35,204 bases of DNA, taken from positions 1 through 35,204 of the forward strand of contig DATFBY010000132.1 in NCBI GenBank assembly GCA_035253585.1. Reading direction: 5' to 3'. The notes beneath the pieces were generated by a model. The model worked only from the letters and a program-made list of their open reading frames with translations. It did no database searches and had not been told where the DNA came from. The translations under genes were made by a program, and so were the position numbers. The DNA comes from DATFBY01 sp035253585. Lineage in GTDB: Bacteria; Gemmatimonadota; Gemmatimonadetes; Gemmatimonadales; Gemmatimonadaceae. Shown here piece by piece: positions 30,835-35,204 of the stretch. How positions within the stretch are numbered: the stretch's first letter is position 1; every line of letters begins with the position of its first letter.

Positions 30835-31839
30835 TTCTTCCGTCCAAGCGGTCTCTACAAGTTCGACGTACCTCCCCACCGCTCCCCGCAACTCTTCCAC
30901 GTCAATGTGCTCATCATCGCGATGGGCGACGTGGACCGAGCCGGGACCGTAGAGGTAAGGTGTTCCCCAGTTCGACAGCACTGGGACATCGGTCGCAAAC
31001 GCCACGACGGAGGTTGGGAAACCGGGCACGGTATTGAGGTGCGCCGGAGGTACAATGGCCACGATTTCCAGCTCCGCGCGCGTGCCGGCCCAGTCGCGGA
31101 GCAGCCGCAGAATCTCGTCGTGCGGCCGCACCAAGCGGATCGCGAGACGAGCCGACGCGTGCGGCGCAATCACGTTGTCGGCGACGCCGCCCTCGATCGT
31201 GCCGACGTTGATTGTCGTCTCACCCAGCACCGCATCGCTCGGCAGTGGCTTCCGCCGCAGCTCGTGGAGCATGTCGACAAGCTCATCGATCGCCGAGCGT
31301 CCGAGATGCGGGTAGGCGGAGTGCGCGGCCTCTCCGCGCACGCGCACCGTCGCGCGAATCGCGCCTTTGGTGCCGAGCGCGAGCGTGCTTTCGGTCGGCT
31401 CACCGTTGATGAGCAGGCGGCTCGACGTCGGCACCAGATTCGCCGCATGCGCTCCGTCGTGTGATACCTCTTCACCAACAACAAACAGCAGTGCCACCGG
31501 GACAGCGCTGTCGCGCAGCCGCTCGGCGGCGCACCACATGGCGGCGGCAATCCCTTTCGCGTCGCACGACCCGCGTCCCCAAAGCCTGCCATTCTCGAGA
31601 CGGGGCGGGATGAAGGGCGGCACGGTATCCAGATGAGTCGACAACGTCACGAGCGGTTCTTCGACCGACTTGGCAAGGATGTTTTCGCGACCGTCGGTAA
31701 CCGGAATGCGGCTGACGCTCCATCCCCGCTCCTCCAAACGGCGGTGCACGAGTCGCATCACATCGCCCTCGCGTCCCGTGGTGGAGTCGATTCGCATGAG
31801 CTCGATGGCGAGCTCTACGGGGTCGAGCGGCTGCCGCAT
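30790..31839 (-). CDS. M20-family metallopeptidase (ArgE/DapE-type)
   Basis: 349 aa from ATG 31839, which has AGGAG seven bases upstream. Catalytic layout of M20 di-zinc hydrolases: H in STHLDTVPP with its DxD partner, D in GRGSCDAKG, and the EE pair in VVGEEVSHDG; the lid/dimerisation domain follows in the middle. Relatives include acetylornithine deacetylase, succinyl-diaminopimelate desuccinylase and peptidase T; the substrate is not decidable. The C-terminus is odd: after the natural-looking end near ELVETAWTEEG, the last residues (KREAGIGKSRHTG) are encoded by a tandem-arm hairpin. It is divergent from the aconitase gene, with 109 nt between them. Confidence 0.88.
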   Translation of the reverse strand: MRQPLDPVELAIELMRIDSTTGREGDVMRLVHRRLEERGWSVSRIPVTDGRENILAKSVEEPLVTLSTHLDTVPPFIPPRLENGRLWGRGSCDAKGIAAAMWCAAERLRDSAVPVALLFVVGEEVSHDGAHAANLVPTSSRLLINGEPTESTLALGTKGAIRATVRVRGEAAHSAYPHLGRSAIDELVDMLHELRRKPLPSDAVLGETTINVGTIEGGVADNVIAPHASARLAIRLVRPHDEILRLLRDWAGTRAELEIVAIVPPAHLNTVPGFPTSVVAFATDVPVLSNWGTPYLYGPGSVHVAHRDDEHIDVEELRGAVGRYVELVETAWTEEGKREAGIGKSRHTG

Positions 31840-31878
31840 TCGTGCACTCCTCCGAGATCGTGGTAGATTTGTCGTAGC

Positions 31879-31900
31879 CTGCCGCGCATGCACGCGGCAG
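31879..31900. promoter_or_regulatory. Inverted repeat in the M20-aconitase divergent region
   Basis: CTGCCGCG and CGCGGCAG form perfect 8-bp arms around CATGCA. The site lies midway between the starts at 31839 (minus) and 31949 (plus) and could be a shared operator or a leader hairpin. No convincing promoter boxes were found for either gene. Confidence 0.4.
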
Positions 31901-31948
31901 CGGCTCCGCTTCGCGTCATTGACGCGTGTACTTCAACGCACACGGCGT

Positions 31949-34732
31949 ATGAGCCCACTCGATTCCTTCGGTGCCCACGCGACGCTGAACGTCGACGGCA
32001 CGTCATACACGATTCATCGGCTCGACGCGCTCCGCAATTTGCGCGGCTCGACGGTCGAACGCCTTCCGGTCACGCTCAAGGTCCTGCTCGAAAACCTGTT
32101 GCGCAACGAAGACGACGCCTTCGTGAAGCGCGGCGATATCGAAGCACTCGCCACTTGGGACCCGCGCGCCGGAACGCAGCGCGAAGTCGCGTTCCGCGTC
32201 GCGCGCGTCCTCCTCCAGGACTTCACCGGCGTGCCGGCGGTCGTCGACCTCGCCGCAATGCGTGACGCCATCGTTAGGCTCGGCGGCGACGCCACGCGCA
32301 TCAACCCGCTCCAGCCCGTCGACCTCGTCATCGACCACTCGGTGCAGGTCGACGAATACGGATCCGAAGCCGCGTTCCTCATCAACGTCGAGAAAGAGTT
32401 CGAGCGCAACAACGAGCGCTACGCGTTTCTCCGGTGGGGGCAGAAAGCGTTCCGTAACTTCAGTGTCGTACCGCCAGGTACCGGCATCTGTCATCAGGTC
32501 AATCTCGAGTATCTCGGCCGTTCGGTGTTCACGAGCAAGTCGAACGGCGAAACGATCGCTTTCCCCGACACGCTGGTCGGCACCGACTCACATACCACGA
32601 TGATCAACGGCCTGGGCGTGCTGGGCTGGGGCGTCGGCGGCATCGAGGCGGAGGCGGCCATGCTCGGCCAGCCGCTGTCGATGCTCATTCCGGAAGTGAT
32701 CGGATTCCGTCTGCACGGGAAGCTGCCGCCGGGCGCCACCGCAACCGACCTGGTGCTCACCGTGACGGAGATGCTCCGCAAGAAGAAAGTCGTCGGCAAG
32801 TTCGTCGAATTCTTCGGCAGCGGACTGTCGAGTCTCTCGCTGGCCGACCGTGCTACCATCGGCAACATGGCGCCCGAGTACGGAGCAACGGTGGGCTTCT
32901 TTCCGGTCGATGCCGAGACGCTCAAGTATCTGCGGTTCACCGGTCGCGGCGATCATCACGCGCGCCTGGTCGAGGAGTATTGCAAGGCGCAAGGACTCTT
33001 CCGCACCGACGACACGCCGGATCCGATCTTCACCGACACCATCGAGCTCGATCTCGGCACGGTCGAGCCGAGTCTCGCCGGTCCGAAGCGGCCGCAAGAT
33101 CGCGTGCCGCTCAAGCTGGCGAAGACCATGTTCGCCGACGCGCTGACCAGCGAGCTCGATAAGGTCGGAACGGCTGCCGGCAAGGCGAGCGTGGAGCGGG
33201 CGAAGGCAGTGAGCGCCACACCCGAGCTCTCGACCACCGTGGTGGCCAAGGCTCCGTCGGAAGTGCTGGATCCGCACAGCGGTGTGCAGGTCGAGATGAA
33301 CGGTCAGCGCTTCGGTCTGCGGCACGGCGCGGTGGTGATCGCGGCAATCACGAGCTGCACGAACACGTCGAATCCATCGGTGATGCTCGGCGCCGGCCTG
33401 CTCGCTCGCAATGCGGTGCGGAAGGGGCTGCGCACCAAGCCTTGGGTCAAGACCAGTCTCGCACCGGGCTCGCGCGTCGTGACCGAGTACTACCGGAGAG
33501 CCGGCGTGATGGAGTCGCTGGAATCGTTAGGCTTCTACCTCGCCGGGTTCGGCTGCACCACGTGCATCGGAAACTCCGGTCCCCTGCCGGAGCCATTGGC
33601 CACCGCGGTTGAAGACAACAAGCTGGTCGTGGCCGCCGTTCTATCCGGCAATCGCAACTTCGAGGGGCGCGTCAACCCGCTGACGCGGTTCAATTATCTG
33701 GCGTCGCCGCCGCTGGTCGTCGCCTATGCTCTCGCCGGTCGGATGGACATCGATCTGTACAGCGAGCCGTTAGGCATCGGTAGCGACGGGCCCGTCTTCC
33801 TGCGCGACATCTGGCCGTCGCCACAGGAGGTGGAAGACACGATCCTCCGGTCGGTGAAGAGCAACATGTTCACCGAGCAATACGCGAACGTGTTTCAGGG
33901 CGACGAGCAGTGGCGCGCGTTGCCGATCCCGGAGGGCGATCGCTACACGTGGGCGGACGATTCGACGTACGTGAAGAATCCGCCGTTCTTCGAAGGAATG
34001 CCCAAGGAGCCACCGGGCGTGCGGCCGATCACTGGCGCTCGTGTGCTGGCGATGCTCGGGGACTCGATCACCACCGACCACATCTCTCCCGCCGGCTCCA
34101 TCCCGGCGGCGAGTCCGGCCGGCAAGTGGCTGATTGCGCACGGCGTGAAGCCGGCGGATTTCAACTCGTACGGTGCGAGGCGCGGCAATCACGAAGTGAT
34201 GATGCGGGGGACGTTCGCCAACATTCGCCTTCGGAACGAGCTCGCACCTGGTACGGAAGGTGGATGGACGTCGACCTCCCCTGGCGGTGAGCACGTGACG
34301 ATCTACGACGCGGCGATGAGCTATCAGAAGCAGGGTACGCCGCTGGTGGTGATCGCCGGCAAGGAATACGGCACTGGTTCCTCGCGTGATTGGGCCGCGA
34401 AGGGTGCCGCATTGTTAGGCGTGCGCGCCGTGATCGCCGAGTCGTTCGAGCGCATCCACCGGTCCAATCTGGTGGGGATGGGCGTGCTGCCACTGGAGTT
34501 CAGGGAGGGGGAGACGCGCGCTACGCTGGGCCTGACGGGCTTCGAGCGCTATGACATCGAAGGGCTCTCGGACGCTCTGGAGCCGCGCGCGCAGCTCACC
34601 GTCGTCGCCACCGCGCCTGACGGGACGTCGAAGCGCTTCCAGGTCCGCTCGCGCATCGACACCCCGGAAGAGGTGACGTACTATCGGAATGGCGGGATAC
34701 TGCACTATGTGTTGAGGCAGTTGGTGAAGTGA
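31949..34732 (+). CDS. acnA: Aconitate hydratase A
   Basis: 927 aa, slightly over the usual 890-920. Interconverts citrate and isocitrate in the TCA cycle using a [4Fe-4S] cluster. The three ligand cysteines are C470 (SCTNTSNPS), C536 and C539 (GFGCTTCIGNSG). Other landmarks include DSHTTMINGLGVLGWGVGG and, in the swivel domain, GSSRDWAAKG. ATG 31949 is chosen because homologous sequence (SFGAHATLNVDGTSYTIHRL) begins just after it; the frame is open further upstream without meaning. A linker of about 45 residues before C470 is Ala/Lys-rich and probably lineage-specific. Four of the 15 GTTAGGC motifs fall in this gene. It ends at a tandem-arm hairpin. Confidence 0.97.
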   Translation: MSPLDSFGAHATLNVDGTSYTIHRLDALRNLRGSTVERLPVTLKVLLENLLRNEDDAFVKRGDIEALATWDPRAGTQREVAFRVARVLLQDFTGVPAVVDLAAMRDAIVRLGGDATRINPLQPVDLVIDHSVQVDEYGSEAAFLINVEKEFERNNERYAFLRWGQKAFRNFSVVPPGTGICHQVNLEYLGRSVFTSKSNGETIAFPDTLVGTDSHTTMINGLGVLGWGVGGIEAEAAMLGQPLSMLIPEVIGFRLHGKLPPGATATDLVLTVTEMLRKKKVVGKFVEFFGSGLSSLSLADRATIGNMAPEYGATVGFFPVDAETLKYLRFTGRGDHHARLVEEYCKAQGLFRTDDTPDPIFTDTIELDLGTVEPSLAGPKRPQDRVPLKLAKTMFADALTSELDKVGTAAGKASVERAKAVSATPELSTTVVAKAPSEVLDPHSGVQVEMNGQRFGLRHGAVVIAAITSCTNTSNPSVMLGAGLLARNAVRKGLRTKPWVKTSLAPGSRVVTEYYRRAGVMESLESLGFYLAGFGCTTCIGNSGPLPEPLATAVEDNKLVVAAVLSGNRNFEGRVNPLTRFNYLASPPLVVAYALAGRMDIDLYSEPLGIGSDGPVFLRDIWPSPQEVEDTILRSVKSNMFTEQYANVFQGDEQWRALPIPEGDRYTWADDSTYVKNPPFFEGMPKEPPGVRPITGARVLAMLGDSITTDHISPAGSIPAASPAGKWLIAHGVKPADFNSYGARRGNHEVMMRGTFANIRLRNELAPGTEGGWTSTSPGGEHVTIYDAAMSYQKQGTPLVVIAGKEYGTGSSRDWAAKGAALLGVRAVIAESFERIHRSNLVGMGVLPLEFREGETRATLGLTGFERYDIEGLSDALEPRAQLTVVATAPDGTSKRFQVRSRIDTPEEVTYYRNGGILHYVLRQLVK

Positions 34733-34821
34733 ACAGCGGGACTCGGGACTCGGGACTCGGCGTCCCGGCGAGTCACACTCGATCGCCTCGAGCCGAGTCC
34801 CGAGTCCCGAGTCCCGCTGTT
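34732..34821. repeat. Hairpin with tandem-repeat arms (GGGACTCG type) at a convergent gene end
   Basis: Perfect 29-nt arms (34732-34760 and 34793-34821) begin AACAGC and continue as three GGGACTCG units. The 32-nt spacer has its own small stem, GGCGA (34767-34771) with TCGCC (34783-34787). The outer ends include the last base of the acnA stop and the first base of the opposing gene's stop. It is the same family as 6829-6908, with nearly the same spacer length (32 vs 34 nt) but different spacer sequence. Confidence 0.92.
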
Positions 34822-35204
34822 CATCCCCTCCGCCGCAGCTCCGCCGCGATACTGACCGTCCGATAGATCGCTGTGCCCATCGCGCCCAGGCCGATGACCG
34901 CCGCAACGCCGGCCAACAACGTGCCGTGGTGCCAGCCGGTGGCCGACGTGGTCACGCCATCGAGCAGAGCGCCTAACGCGAGCAGCACCAGTCGCTCGGC
35001 GCGCTGCATCAACCCTCCCTTCTGGCTCACGCCTACCGACTCTCCGCGGGCTCGCGTGTAGCTCACGAGCAGCGACGCACCCAGCGCGAGTGCGACGGCC
35101 ATCGTCCCCCAGATGTTGCCGATGTAGTAGTGCGCGAGCCCGAGAAAGGTGAACGTCTCGGCGAAACGATCGAGCGTGGAATCAATGAATGCGCCGTAGT
35201 CGTT
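34821..35204 (-). CDS. CDP-alcohol phosphatidyltransferase, 3' part (cut by window edge)
   Basis: The reading frame runs off the right edge; 127 C-terminal residues are visible. At the edge it reads NDYGAFIDSTLDRFAE, where G-x3-D-x3-D is the second half of the family signature. Three or four membrane helices and QKGGLMQRAERLVLLALGALLDG follow; the MQRAER block is seen in enzymes of the phosphatidylinositol(-phosphate) synthase type. It is therefore probably a different paralogue from the gene at 3736. The N-terminal half of the signature lies outside the window. Its stop codon touches the hairpin element. Confidence 0.85.
   Translation of the reverse strand, partial: NDYGAFIDSTLDRFAETFTFLGLAHYYIGNIWGTMAVALALGASLLVSYTRARGESVGVSQKGGLMQRAERLVLLALGALLDGVTTSATGWHHGTLLAGVAAVIGLGAMGTAIYRTVSIAAELRRRG

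Overview
The window is 35.2 kb of GC-rich bacterial chromosome, roughly two-thirds G+C by eye, with about 35 tightly packed genes. It has no rRNA, tRNA, phage, transposase or CRISPR. The organism looks Gram-negative: several secreted proteins and lipoproteins, a PQQ glucose-dehydrogenase-like lipoprotein, and M28 and M16 peptidases. It also has a class D-like sortase beside its probable substrate. The overall style suggests Gemmatimonadota or a related soil lineage, but that is an inference from recall, not a search.

Layout. 1-2113 (minus): a DsbA-like thiol oxidoreductase and a VKOR-family partner, flanked by unknown small genes. 2358-3674 (plus): an alpha/beta hydrolase that lacks the usual catalytic His, then a small unknown protein with an upstream dyad and a strong terminator. 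3736-4824: a CDP-alcohol phosphatidyltransferase divergent from a stand-alone cyclic-nucleotide-binding protein. 4933-6824 (plus): a degenerate S-adenosylmethionine-decarboxylase-like protein, probably leaderless, coupled to a membrane protein with a large soluble domain. 6911-13318 (minus): a five-gene operon, TPR - TPR - ABC ATPase - ABC permease - M16 peptidase, mostly joined by 4-nt overlaps. 13434-16197 (minus): psuG and a secreted M28 peptidase separated by a long imperfect hairpin. 16313-17942: a small membrane protein, sortase, sortase substrate and a 75-aa protein. 18008-24724 (minus): a kynureninase-like PLP enzyme with an amino-acid permease, two probable lipoproteins, small membrane proteins and a SulP transporter. 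24888-26823 (plus): a LytS-type kinase and LytTR regulator. 26962-30742 (plus): the PQQ enzyme, a small exported protein and a patatin-ferredoxin fusion. 30790-34732: an M20 peptidase divergent from aconitase. The right edge cuts a second CDP-alcohol phosphatidyltransferase.

The most unusual signals are not classical genes. (1) Three convergent gene ends (6829, 30745, 34732) carry hairpins whose arms are themselves tandem copies of a 7- or 8-bp word. Two share the unit GGGACTCG, and one supplies the C-terminal codons of a peptidase. (2) A related long hairpin fills the M28-psuG gap. (3) The heptamer GTTAGGC occurs 15 times, always inside genes and usually as a TTA-GGC codon pair, in a genome where TTA is rare. 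(4) Several enzyme homologues have altered catalytic centres or unusual fusions.
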